This document shows positions 47,829-58,124 of a stretch of DNA of 64,000 nucleotides, piece after piece. Each line of letters starts with the position of its first letter. The stretch's first letter is position 1. Below the pieces are notes generated by a model. It ran no database searches. It had not been told where the DNA came from and worked only from the letters and a program-made list of their open reading frames with translations. The DNA lies in contig CAJQUW010004476.1 in assembly GCA_907163375.1 (NCBI GenBank), forward strand, positions 107,129-171,128, in the 5' to 3' direction. This stretch comes from Prostheceraeus crozeri. Lineage: Eukaryota > Platyhelminthes > Polycladida > Euryleptidae. The translations under genes were made by a program, and so were the position numbers.

Positions 47829-49785
47829 TCGGCCAGTCATCCCAGCTTGTTTCCGTTCTTTGAGTGCTTCATCATTTGCTGTTTTCAGCATACTTTGAAT
47901 TTTCTTTTCAATTTCCTTGTCTGTTGCTGTGCTATGGACGCAGCGAACGGAGCCTGAAATGATGTTTAAAAACTTGACATGGATGCAAATATAGTTTCCA
48001 TTTTCTCCATTTGATAAAAACATTCCACTTATATACATTCAATGTACGCATCAAGGATCCATCTACAATAGGTCTCCCAAAAAAACACGAAACTGATGAA
48101 ATAATTCATAAATTTGAAATAATTGATCTACAGCAATTTCATTCCAAAAACCGGAATTTCGTATTTTCCGAAAGCATGGTGATGGTGCTACAAACTGAAT
48201 TAAATATTCACAAAATATCATCAGCCTCATATGGTTCAGATTTGATAAATTAGTGAAATGCGATAACAATGTTATGCATCAAATAGACAATCAAGTAAAA
48301 TTAAAAGGCATCAAATGAAGCAAAGCGTAGCGTGACCAATAGGTTAGTATAGGAAAACGTTGCAGAAGATAATGTGAACATCTGTCAAATAGGTCCTCGT
48401 ACAATGTTAGTCACACTGACAAAAACAGCCATCACCACATCTCAAAAAGTAGTTCCTTCACCTTCAGGGGCTATTCAAGAAATTCAGAATGAATCCAATA
48501 TGGAATTCATAATTATGCGGTAGGACCTAAGTCCCCATAGGCGATTAGGAAGCTTCTTGAACTTCCCCTTATTACATAAAGCGTACCTGTCACAAGCCAT
48601 TCAGACGAATCATCCTGCGAAAATGTGCATAATTAGCATTATGCGTCCATGCATAGTTGAAAAATAGAACAAAAGAATGAACATGACAAATTAAACTTAC
48701 GCTTCACAAGAGGTTCGAGTACATCTTTAAATTTATATTTTCCATTTGTCCCTGTTCGATTAAATGATCTCTGTAAGTCATTCGTCAACAGAGCAGACAT
48801 CACCCGATCTACGCAATCCTTGACGTTTGCACCACCAACGAGCGATAAATCCAATACCTGAAACCCGGAACGTCATGGTTAAGTGCGAATACAAGTTGGG
48901 AAGTCTAAACCTTGCATAAATTCAAAACCGTAAAGCAACGTTTTTTAGTGAGATACTAAATATCAAAGATTGATGAGATATAAGAACTGTAAACCGCGAA
49001 GGTTGCGACTCTGTTGTGCAGACTAGGCGGTTGGTCCTAACCATAAACCAGGGTTGTGGAATCAAACTCGGGAGGTTTTCGTGAAGAGTTCGTGAACAGT
49101 GCTGTGGCTACTCTACTTAGAGTAGCCACATGGCCTTATGTAAAGCAACGATTATGTAACATTGATGCGAGGACTACAAAGAAAATTGAGTCTGCAGCCC
49201 TGATAGAAACCATACATACCGCTCTATAAATCTCGAACCTGATAATTTGCGATATCCGCAGGGAAATCAATAAATAGCCTCCAGAAGATGACTTACGAAA
49301 TTGTCACGAAATTCCTTATCCTTGACTTTTGCTAGGAAATCATGATAATGGTCCACGGAAGCTAGTTGGTAATTGCGCAGGTCCCTTTTTTCACTGCAGC
49401 CATTGATTTGACCCTTCAAACTTCTTATTTCGTCTCTTAGTCCTCGAATTTCTACACTCTGTTCAGCAACCTGTGTGCTTAAATTACACACCTTTCGATA
49501 CATCAATAAAATTATATCTATGGTTTTAGTTTCCACGTCGCCACCGAGTTGTTCCTCCAGCTTCGCCCTCAAGCTTGAAACACTTTTTTGTGTAGAGGAT
49601 GGCAAGTTAGTCGATCGTCCACGACCGGATGGGGTAAGTTTGTGTAGTGGTATTAATGGTTTGGATGTTTCATGATTTGATTCTGATTGCCTTCTTTTTG
49701 GTGGTGTGCGCGGAATAGGGTAGAAATTGGTTAAATCAGTCATGCTGACTTCTGAATCTTCTGCCTCAGTCGTGGTGAAGAAATT
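47829..49785 (-). CDS. DUF4806-type protein gene, three exons
   Basis: Exons 49297-49785, 48701-48857 and 47829-47953 are joined by GT-AG introns with consistent phases (0, 1). The first codes for NFFTTTEAEDSEVSMTDLTN, a Ser/Pro linker and a coiled-coil-like stretch, ending KDKEFRDNF. The second gives VLDLSLVGGANVKDCVDRVM ... FNRTGTNGKYKFKDVLEPLV. The third gives the TDKEIEKKIQSMLKTANDEA helix. This is the layout of DUF4806 proteins (LxxxGG-xxVK-D ... LFT-xxL ... G-x-KxxFxxL, then TxxEIExxIxxWLxxAxxR). Function is unknown. An N-terminal exon upstream and a continuation after the donor at 47828 are expected but not found. It lies downstream of, and parallel to, the transposase piece at 50678. 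Confidence 0.65.
49104..49129. repeat. 12-bp perfect hairpin
   Basis: GTGGCTACTCTA and TAGAGTAGCCAC pair across two bases. It lies in the intron between the first two DUF4806 exons. Confidence 0.75.
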
Positions 49786-50677
49786 CTGAAAACCAATTGC
49801 ATATCTTTTAAACAATTAAGTACATTACATTTTACAAAGCGACAGACAGTCACAATCAATACAAATTTTCACGAGCTAACGTTAAAACACAAATAAAATA
49901 CCATACAAATTTGGTTAACAGGGTGAACAGAAAGATGTATGCTGTGACATATCAGACGCATTAGTTGAAATGCATATACTGTACATAACTCAATGTCAGA
50001 ATATACAAATGCATCTTCATGCGATATTAATTTTCTCGATCCGCGGACAATTCTAGTAAAAAACTCTAATACACGGTACCCAATAGATTGATATCTGCTT
50101 AATAGGTTGCATCGTTCTACAAAGTAACATCTTAAATATAACGCAGTATTGACTTATAAAGAAAATACTCCCATTTTGTTGTCGTGATGCAGCTTCTGTG
50201 TCAGAGAAGCACAACTTCCAAAAATACCATTAACTGACCTATTTCATATATATTCTACATTTCCTAATAACTGAAAATATATTCTGATTAATTAAACAGG
50301 ACAAAAACCACTATCATTCACAGATCTGTATATGCAGACCAAGTGGCAACCCTGTTCTACTATTATGCTATAATTATCTCAATTTTTAAAAATCGAAAAT
50401 CCCCATTTTTGACGTTCCAGTTTGTAGGACGATAATCACAATAACTTACAATTAGTAGAAGTGTACTAATTATTTGATACATGCAAAACAAAACAGATAT
50501 TCCACATGACGCATATATATTGGAAAATAGACCAATAAGTGAAAATTCAGATATTTATACATATGGTATTACTAAGAAAATGTTGTCAGTAGGTAGGCAA
50601 ATAGCCTTCAGATGGACTTTTTGAAATTTAGTATATTTCTTCGTTAATTTATAGTATCCTATGTCCAAAACACGAGA

Positions 50678-51580
50678 TTAGTAGGGGTAGTCATACAAAG
50701 GTCTCACAAATTTTAATACCTTGCCAGAAACAAAATTTTCATCAATGGAAGCTTTGCACTGATCAACAGAATCGAGAATTATAAAATAATCACAATTTTC
50801 CAGCATGAAACAATTGTCGGGTTCTTTGGTCGAAATAACTAATGGTTTAATGCTCATGTTGGCATACATCGATCGAATCATTAAAAGCTGATTCACAGAC
50901 TGTTCAAATACCATATTATTAACTTTAACACGTTTCTTTAGTTTAGACAGATAATTTTGGAAGGGAAATGAGGAAAAGGAGTCCAAGACTCCATACATTT
51001 TCACAAATTCATGCATGTGTAGTAGGATGTGCACATTGTACACCACTGATTTTTTAGAAAACAATGTTTCCATCTGTTGAACAAAAATTTCAATGGCTCT
51101 ATGAGCATGAACACGCAGACATATGTGACGTTTTGAAGAAAATACATACACAGCGAAATGCAACAAGCAGAAGTGATGATAATACACTGTCTTGAAAAAT
51201 TTTCGAAACAGAAACGGGCCGAGGTATAAAACGAATAAACGATATTCCGTTGCTTTAAAATGAGCCAAGTCAATGAGCTTAGTCAATGAGCAAGTCAATA
51301 TATCAGGTTTCACAACGTCCTTTTTTAGGTGATAAACCGATGGTGGAACATCGATGCCATGTCGGGATAGCATCCGTAGAAGATACTCCTGAGCTCGGAT
51401 TGGCAAGTTGAATATCATCATGAAAATAATCAGCTCTTGTGCCAAGGAATGCGCTATTTTCTCACGATCACTTCCAGCAGACCCATCTTCCCCTTCAGTG
51501 GAGTGGTATTCAAAGTCTGTACTTTGAAAGTCTGTATAATTTGATGTACTCGTATATTTAATTGCGAGTTTGGCTATCCG
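50678..51580 (-). pseudogene. EnSpm/CACTA-like transposase with lost catalytic core
   Basis: The frame is open from 51580 to the stop at 50678 (about 300 residues). The N-terminal part, AHSLAQELIIFMMIFNLPIR followed by LLRMLSRHGIDVP, resembles the start of animal DUF4218-type transposases. It jumps directly to FKATEYRLFVLYLGPFLFRK ... VYNVHILLHMHEFVKMYGVL ... FSSFPFQNYLSKLKK, their C-terminal DUF4218-like domain. The intervening Transposase_21-like DDE core of several hundred residues is absent. A repeated GTCAATGAGC motif lies at the join (about 51267-51297). It may be an internally deleted element or a domesticated fusion; no stop interrupts it. Confidence 0.58.
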
Positions 51581-51583
51581 TTA

Positions 51584-52450
51584 TGCCGATAGGTGCAAGA
51601 GCTGCGTTTATTATCATTATCTTCCATTCGTTCATTTGATTAGTCGATTATTTTAATTTTTTTGAATTTTTTCACTTTGTGGAGTTAATTGTTTCCCTCG
51701 TATTTCATCTACACATGCATAAGATACATACAGCTATCGTATTTCAGCCAGTTCATTGATACTGAACATTGGTAGTTTGACAAGTAACTGACAAGAAAAT
51801 GATTTTTGAATTGAGTTAACAACAAAAGTTATGATTGACCAAGAAATTCTTGACCTTTGAACTTTACAGAATTCCAATGCAGTTCATTCCGGAAAAGAAT
51901 ACACATGTGCATCTATATTTTCTCAGATCAATTCGCCCGTTGTCTACTACTCATTGTTTTTTATTGATTTATTCTCGGACTAGACTCATCGCAGTCCTTT
52001 GAAGAATTCGTAGGTTCAAGGTTTGCGTTTTATATTTGATAAAAATATTGTTCTGATTTTATTGAAGCCAACTATCATGTTGCAATGGAATTATAGTGCA
52101 GCGTATTTTTCATTGGACTTTGTATCCAAATATCAGCCGCAAGTATAGACTTAGTAACTATTCAATATTTAATCACTGCCTGCTCTGTCTATTCTCTGAT
52201 TTTTTCTATAAGCCTAGTTCATATGCAAAAGTAGTTGCTTCGTTTTCCCTTTACATATGGCTCCCTACTTGACACGTTTAATTTTGTCAATGATTACATG
52301 GATTTTCTTATATTTAACAATTTTTCCTATCTCGTTATCCCAGGACTTGCATTGGCTGGATAATGTACGTATTATTTCATTCTACTTGTACCTTTAATTG
52401 CTTTCTGTGTCGCTTTCTGTAATCTTTCTATTGTCGTCTATCCTCACTAC
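51584..52450. other. unassigned DNA
   Basis: No coding signal or element boundary was recognised. If the transposase at 50678 belongs to an intact element, its terminal repeat should lie here or beyond, but I found none. Confidence 0.3.
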
Positions 52451-52452
52451 TA

Positions 52453-52720
52453 CCCTGTAAACTGCATGATACCAAAGCTACTTACAAAACCGATGTAGAA
52501 AGCGAGAATAACACAATATACGAAAGCACTATTGTTCGCTGATACACCACAAAAGCGATTGGCTTTCCAATTGGATTATCTTTATCATCCAATAGGAAAG
52601 CAAGTCGCTTTCGTTGTGTATGAACACGAACAATAGCGCTTTCGTATATTTTGTTGGTCTCCTTTTGTACATCGGTTTCGTATTCAAAATCAGCCAATTA
52701 CTTACTCTACAGTTTACAGT
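52453..52720. mobile_element. hairpin element with long imperfect arms
   Basis: AAACCGATGTA (52487) pairs with TACATCGGTTT (52668-52678), and the arms continue inward for about 90 nt, including ATACGAAAGC/GCTTTCGTAT and GGCTTTCC/GGAAAGC. Outer sequence CTGTAAACTG (52455) and CAGTTTACAG (52710) extends the symmetry. There is no coding potential beyond an artefactual open frame. Class unknown. Confidence 0.7.
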
Positions 52721-55312
52721 GTAGAATTATTGATGTATGTATCTAAGTATGCACAAGATTTTGTCTCATTCAATACTTTTTACTATTTTTGTGATGATAT
52801 AAGTACTTTTCTCTGTGTGATATCTGCCTTTTCCTCAAGCAAACAGCTTGTTTCTATGCTTTTCACTGTAAGCCGTGCACTGCCACAGGGAACTGAATTT
52901 TGCTGTTAAAGCAATGTAGAAAAAACTGCAACAATAAACTGTAAAACATAAAATTGCCAATATTTACTTCTGACTTAGTTGTCAGCAGATGTCTTCCCAT
53001 TTCGCAGAATCTCAATTCGCCAATTCCTGTTTTGTCAGAAAATCACGTAAGAAAATAGGTGATGTTATGAGTTCCCATTTCACAGACAGTCATATCAATG
53101 AAGAAAGAAATTTAATAGAGATTGCCAGTACAGCTATCACATTGCTCAAATGCGGCTATTGAAATATTTCAAGTGTTGAGTTGTCATGCTGCCCTTGTGT
53201 CGTTTCGAGCAATTATGTCACATTGCTTGCCTTGCTTTCATCAGGTGTTTTACTTGATTGATCTATCTTTAGGTTATACCCTAATTTCTTAACTAGATGT
53301 AATGATAATAAGCTCAGGAAGATAGAGGCGTGAAGTTTTTTCTTGTATGAATGATGGAGCAGTAAAAGAGATATCTTCAGTTGAGGAAGGTTCGCTTGGA
53401 GTCGTTGGTAATTTGCTACTTACCAATAGTCAAATGTTGGTTGTTGTTCTCGATCCGAAGCTGCCACTCACAATTCGTTCAAAAACGTGATCCCATAATT
53501 TTGATAACAAGGTGGTATACGATAAACGGCGATTTTGTTAATGTATGTATAATCTAATCGTTCAGGGAAGGACAATTTTGAAAGAAATTTGTGCTCACCA
53601 CCCAATTGCTTTTGACAACAAAGACTTTCTTTTGTAATGATGAGCATGACATCCATTTTGAAAATTCTCTGGCAAGCAATTGCCGTGAATTACGTCTTAC
53701 AATGTACTTAGATAAAGTGAGAGAATAAATTTGTCAATGAATTGTGACTGATACATAGCTCTTTTTTTGGTAAAATGACATTTGTTCTTTAAGTTTCACA
53801 CCCGATGAATATTGAATGAAGAATGAATGAGATCACTAACGTGCCCTCGGATTGTCGTCATTAGAGCCCTCCTCAAATGAGTGTAATTCCTATTTAAAGG
53901 TGCTGCCACACCCAGTAGGCAGATTTGAGATGCACATTTAACATATTAAGTTAGTGTCTTCGATTGTGGTTAATATTTTAGCACAACATTATTTAATAAT
54001 TTTAGCACATTGTTCACATTGAACTTTAATATTGTAATAATTAAACATTTAACTTAACTTATGCGAAAAATTATGCTATCTCCGAAGTCGGGTGCAGCAA
54101 AGTTTTGATAGACAATTGAAGTTGGTCAATTGGTATGGCATGTTATTATTATTGAAATCCTCTCTACTATGCAAAAGTATCACAAACCAGACGTTGATAA
54201 TTATGTTTTCACTTATTTGGTAGAGCACGGCTAATAGTGACCAGCAATCTAAAAAAATTGTGAGATTGAATTTATTATTTATGTCTTCCGTGAAATCTAT
54301 TTATTTGCTTTTCCAAAACGATGAAAATTGGATGATTGTTGAAAATCCTTGCTTATTTAGGATAGGATACGCCTCTGAGTTGATTTGAACATACATTGAG
54401 CTCAATGAACCGATTCGACGTGGCATACGTACTACAATGACTTCTGCTTTTTGTGACACAGACAACATCATTAAAAGTACTTATCATGTTGCAATGAATA
54501 GAGAAGTCAGAGTATTCAGCAAGTCTAGGAAAGGATCATCGAATTAGCCATCAGAAATTTCAACTTAGAGAATAGAGTGTCAATTGAGACATTATCATAA
54601 CACCTCAGACGATATTTGAAGAATGAATTTCGCTCTATTGCGCAAGGAAATATGCTTAGTAGGCTACATCATCAATCATTTTCTGAAAAGCAATGAATAG
54701 TTAAATGAAATTTGGTTCTTGATACATTTTAGAGACAATATTAGCTCAATGAAATACCTACAACATGATTCCGATCAACATCTATCTTTTCGATTCAGAA
54801 TGAATTAACTTATTGAACTATTTACATCATATCAGATTATACCGATGTTGCATTTCATTTAAAGAAAACTGTCTCATCAGGAAACTGTCTAATGCCTCAT
54901 AATACAGTCTACGATCTTCCTTTTAAAACTTCTTCATTGGAACAAGTATGTGCTATTAAATAGCAAGTTGGACTTGTCGACTAACAGGACAAACAGGACT
55001 ATCCACAGGACGAAAAGCGTCGGATTTTCACTTATTTTTCATTTTGTGTGGGAGTGAAAATACATCTCTCCCATATAAATTGCCGGGAGTAAAAATTAAC
55101 TTTTCAGTCCTACGGGATGAGAAAGTCAACTTTTCCTCCCGTAGCTAACTTTTTCAATGAGAATTCCTATACAGAGCAAATCATAGAAGTCTATAAACAA
55201 GTCATGATTATACAGGGACTACAAAGATATCATTGTTACTGAGTAAGTAGGGTTGTCCGCCGATATTTCACATGTCATTTTTCTATGAAAGTCGTTCATA
55301 TATCTCCAAATC

Positions 55313-55356
55313 CAAATTAGACGGCCTTAATTGCATAATTAAGGCCGTCTAATTTG
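55313..55356. repeat. 20-bp perfect palindrome with 4-nt loop
   Basis: CAAATTAGACGGCCTTAATT and AATTAAGGCCGTCTAATTTG are exact reverse complements separated by GCAT. Confidence 0.88.
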
Positions 55357-55593
55357 CTGTGTAATACCATTGAGGTATGAGCATTTCACCGTCCATCTTC
55401 GCATTCCCAGTGAAAATGACATTGAAGAGATTCCTATGGCTCACAATTTGGACTCGTAGATATCTCAAGCTTTACATACCTCAATGTTCTGAGCTGCATG
55501 GTCTATGTAGAAAATTATCATAGATTCGAGTCTTTTGCAGATCAAAATCTTGGATTTTTTATGTGATAGATTTTAAGTTCAGTAACAATGCAT

Positions 55594-55652
55594 ATATTAC
55601 CTTTCAAATGAATTACCTTTCATTTGAAAGGCTGTCATTTGAAAGGTAATAT
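55594..55652. repeat. 18-bp inverted repeat
   Basis: ATATTACCTTTCAAATGA and TCATTTGAAAGGTAATAT pair exactly across 23 nt, and the interior repeats CCTTTCATTTGAAAGG. Confidence 0.85.
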
Positions 55653-56131
55653 ATCTTCAATATAGTCACAGGATTAGCTCATCCATAGATTTCGTGGTAT
55701 AACCATCAATCGCATACTAAGCAATAGACATCCATAAGTCACAAAATGAAAGGCTACATTCTTTCGAGAAGAAATAAACGTTTCCTCCCTTAGCTATCTG
55801 TCCATTCCTCGCTGCGCCCGGGCTGTACAACATAGCTGCGAGAGGAAAAGTTGATATTTCTTCTCTCAAGAAAATAGCTATGTCGCAACTAAGGGAGACA
55901 TCACTTTTTTCGGAACCAAAATGAGATATAGGCAGTTTTGAAATATAGGCCTATCTATAAAGACTTTCGAAAATTTGATTTTATGAGAAAGAAATTCGTA
56001 GGAATCCTACCATAACAGTGTAACTAAATTTTCTATATATTACTTACAGAATACACAATCATAATAGAGTGAGTATAGAATGCTGGTTGCACATCCAACC
56101 AATGCACATCTGAGAACGGCGAGTACGAGTA

Positions 56132-57905
56132 CCGTATTTTCTCTAATTGAAGCCCCCGGCTTCTATTTTTTAAAGTTAAATTTACCCCGGCTTCAATTAG
56201 AGGTCGGCTTCTATTTTTTTAATCGACATAACTATGATAAGAACTCTATAACTATGATGTAAAATTCTTTATTTTAGTGATTAACGAAGCTTACCCTGTC
56301 AATTGGATTCATCACTGTCGCACCATGAAATATTGTCATCGTCACTACAATCGATCGCCAGGAGATCTTCTTCACAGTCACTTTCAACTTCATTTTCAGC
56401 TACATTGAGTTCACTCATCGAGGAAGCCAGTTGAGTCAAACCATCCTCACAACCTCGGCCAGGTTTAAAGCAAGATATTTGTGAAGCTTCCGAACCATCC
56501 AAAGAGTTCGTGATACCACATTGTTTCATTGAGTCAGATATTTGAGAATTAGGTATCGCATTCCACGATTCTCGTACCCAATCAACCAATTGATAGAATG
56601 AAGGTGGTCGCATATTCCCATTCTTGGTAAATGAATGTTCTCCGATATTTTGCCATTGATCATACTTATTTTTAATTCGTGATTTCAGTGATCGATTCCA
56701 GCTTACATCAGCTGGCTGAATAAGTCCCGTGCACCCTCCTGGAATCACAGCTGTTTGTATTCTTAATCTCCGAAGAACAGACTGAGTTGTTTGTGAAATA
56801 TGACATCTGAAAGCATCCCACACCATTAATCGCTTGGTAAAGGAAAATTCTCCAACCACTCGTTTCAAATATTCTTCTGTAAGACAATCGTCCATCCAAA
56901 TTTTTGTGTTGTATTGAATGACAACATCGCTCATATTATTCAACTCCGCTATAGGTCTTTTTCTAGGGATAACGATGAATGGTTTCAGTTTGACTCCATC
57001 ACCACGTCCAGTCAGAATTACCGTAACCCTGACTTTTTCATGACCTGCACTTTTCAATGGTACATCTGAAGATCCCTTCTTTGCGATCGTTCTTGATCCG
57101 CATCTTTCCAGCCATACCGGGGTCTCATCCATTGCGTATATGCTTTCCAGAGGATAGTCATTTTTCATTCTCATTTGTCGAATATATAGAACAAATTGAA
57201 CCAGTTTAGTTTGATGATCAGCAGGAACTTTCTGACATATAGTAGTCCTTGACCTCATGACAAATTGATTTCGCGATAGAAATTTGCTAAGCCAACCATT
57301 ACTTGCCTTGAAGTTCGTGGGTAACGACAATTCAACTGATAAGGTTTGCGCCATCTTCTGAACATTTTTTCTGGAGACTCTAAGTCGTCTGTCTCTTTGC
57401 TCCACTATCCAAGCGCGCAATTTTTCTTCCAAAAGATCAGATTGTATTCGTCGTCCAGCCCCTGTCAAACGCTTTCGTTTTTGATTGCTTTTTTGATCAG
57501 ACGGCACCTTCCGAATATCGTTTTCTTGTTTTCTCCATTCTCTTATTTGTTTTCCATCAACTTTAAAAGTTCTGGCAGTCTCTTCAACACTATGATGCTT
57601 AACAAAATCTATAGCTGCAATTTTCTCACAGATCGTGTACTGTCTTCGCTTTGCTGACATCACTGTCACCCCTTACTGTCCAGAATGAAATGATGCCCAT
57701 CCCATTCGTAAGGCAAGACATGAGAACAAATGAGTCATCAGTTAATCAAGTTGACGACAGTATCCATGTTACGACCTGCGACTGCATACTGCATACTGCA
57801 TTACAATGAATAAAACTTTTCTATTTATACCCGGCTTCTATTGGAGGCCCGGCTTCTATTTTTTTCTAGTACCGTTTACCTCGGCTTCAAAAAGAGTAAA
57901 TACGG
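56132..57905 (-). mobile_element. complete pogo/Tigger-like transposon
   Basis: TA (56130-56131) and TA (57906-57907) bound inverted ends CCGTATTTTCTCTAATTGAA and, read inward from the right, CCGTATTTACTCTTTTTGAA. The TA duplication and length of 1774 bp fit the Tc1/mariner-pogo group. Repeats of CGGCTTCTATTTTTT lie close to both ends (56157, 56211, 57850 region), all in one orientation. The single gene fills most of the element and has no break. Confidence 0.85.
56299..57660 (-). CDS. pogo/Tigger-like DDE transposase, intact
   Basis: The ATG at 57660-57658 gives MSAKRRQYTICEKIAAIDFV and a protein of 453 residues. Residues about 5-50 form a psq/CENP-B N-type helix-turn-helix (TFKVDGKQIREWRKQE). 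Residues about 75-145 form a CENP-B-type second DNA-binding domain (LRAWIVEQRDRRLRVSRKNV ... WLSKFLSRN). The DDE domain shows YAMDETPVWL (first Asp), LMVWDAFRCHI (second) and IPGGCTGLIQPADVSWNRSL (third acidic position, ADV where many relatives have LDV). The tail is acidic and ends in CDSDESN. The family length is normal and there is no stop or frameshift, so recent activity is plausible. An upstream GTG in frame was not chosen as start. Confidence 0.85.
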   Translation of the reverse strand: MSAKRRQYTICEKIAAIDFVKHHSVEETARTFKVDGKQIREWRKQENDIRKVPSDQKSNQKRKRLTGAGRRIQSDLLEEKLRAWIVEQRDRRLRVSRKNVQKMAQTLSVELSLPTNFKASNGWLSKFLSRNQFVMRSRTTICQKVPADHQTKLVQFVLYIRQMRMKNDYPLESIYAMDETPVWLERCGSRTIAKKGSSDVPLKSAGHEKVRVTVILTGRGDGVKLKPFIVIPRKRPIAELNNMSDVVIQYNTKIWMDDCLTEEYLKRVVGEFSFTKRLMVWDAFRCHISQTTQSVLRRLRIQTAVIPGGCTGLIQPADVSWNRSLKSRIKNKYDQWQNIGEHSFTKNGNMRPPSFYQLVDWVRESWNAIPNSQISDSMKQCGITNSLDGSEASQISCFKPGRGCEDGLTQLASSMSELNVAENEVESDCEEDLLAIDCSDDDNISWCDSDESN

Positions 57906-57907
57906 TA

Positions 57908-58124
57908 AGCTTGATTTCAGGCAGTGGATATTTTGACAATTGAAATTTTGATCAAAACAGCATGAATGATAAATTCGTGACTTTTGTATTCATAATGAAG
58001 ATACTTTACGTCAATTAATAAAACCTGCAAAATCGCTCATCATTATTACCTGAAAATAATGTGAATGAATGACAGTCACGCATGATGAGTAGCATCATGA
58101 ACATTCAAGTTTAATATTTTGTAG
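57908..58124. other. intergenic or intron DNA
   Basis: Nothing recognised between the pogo element and the EF-hand exon. Confidence 0.35.

Larger units (their letters stand above)
52721..56129. other. unassigned AT-rich DNA with small palindromes
   Basis: No gene was found. Palindromes at 55313 and 55594 are listed separately. Confidence 0.35.

Noticed and set aside
52482..52697. 71-residue minus-strand open frame
   Set aside because: It runs through one whole hairpin element and reflects its symmetry, not a gene.
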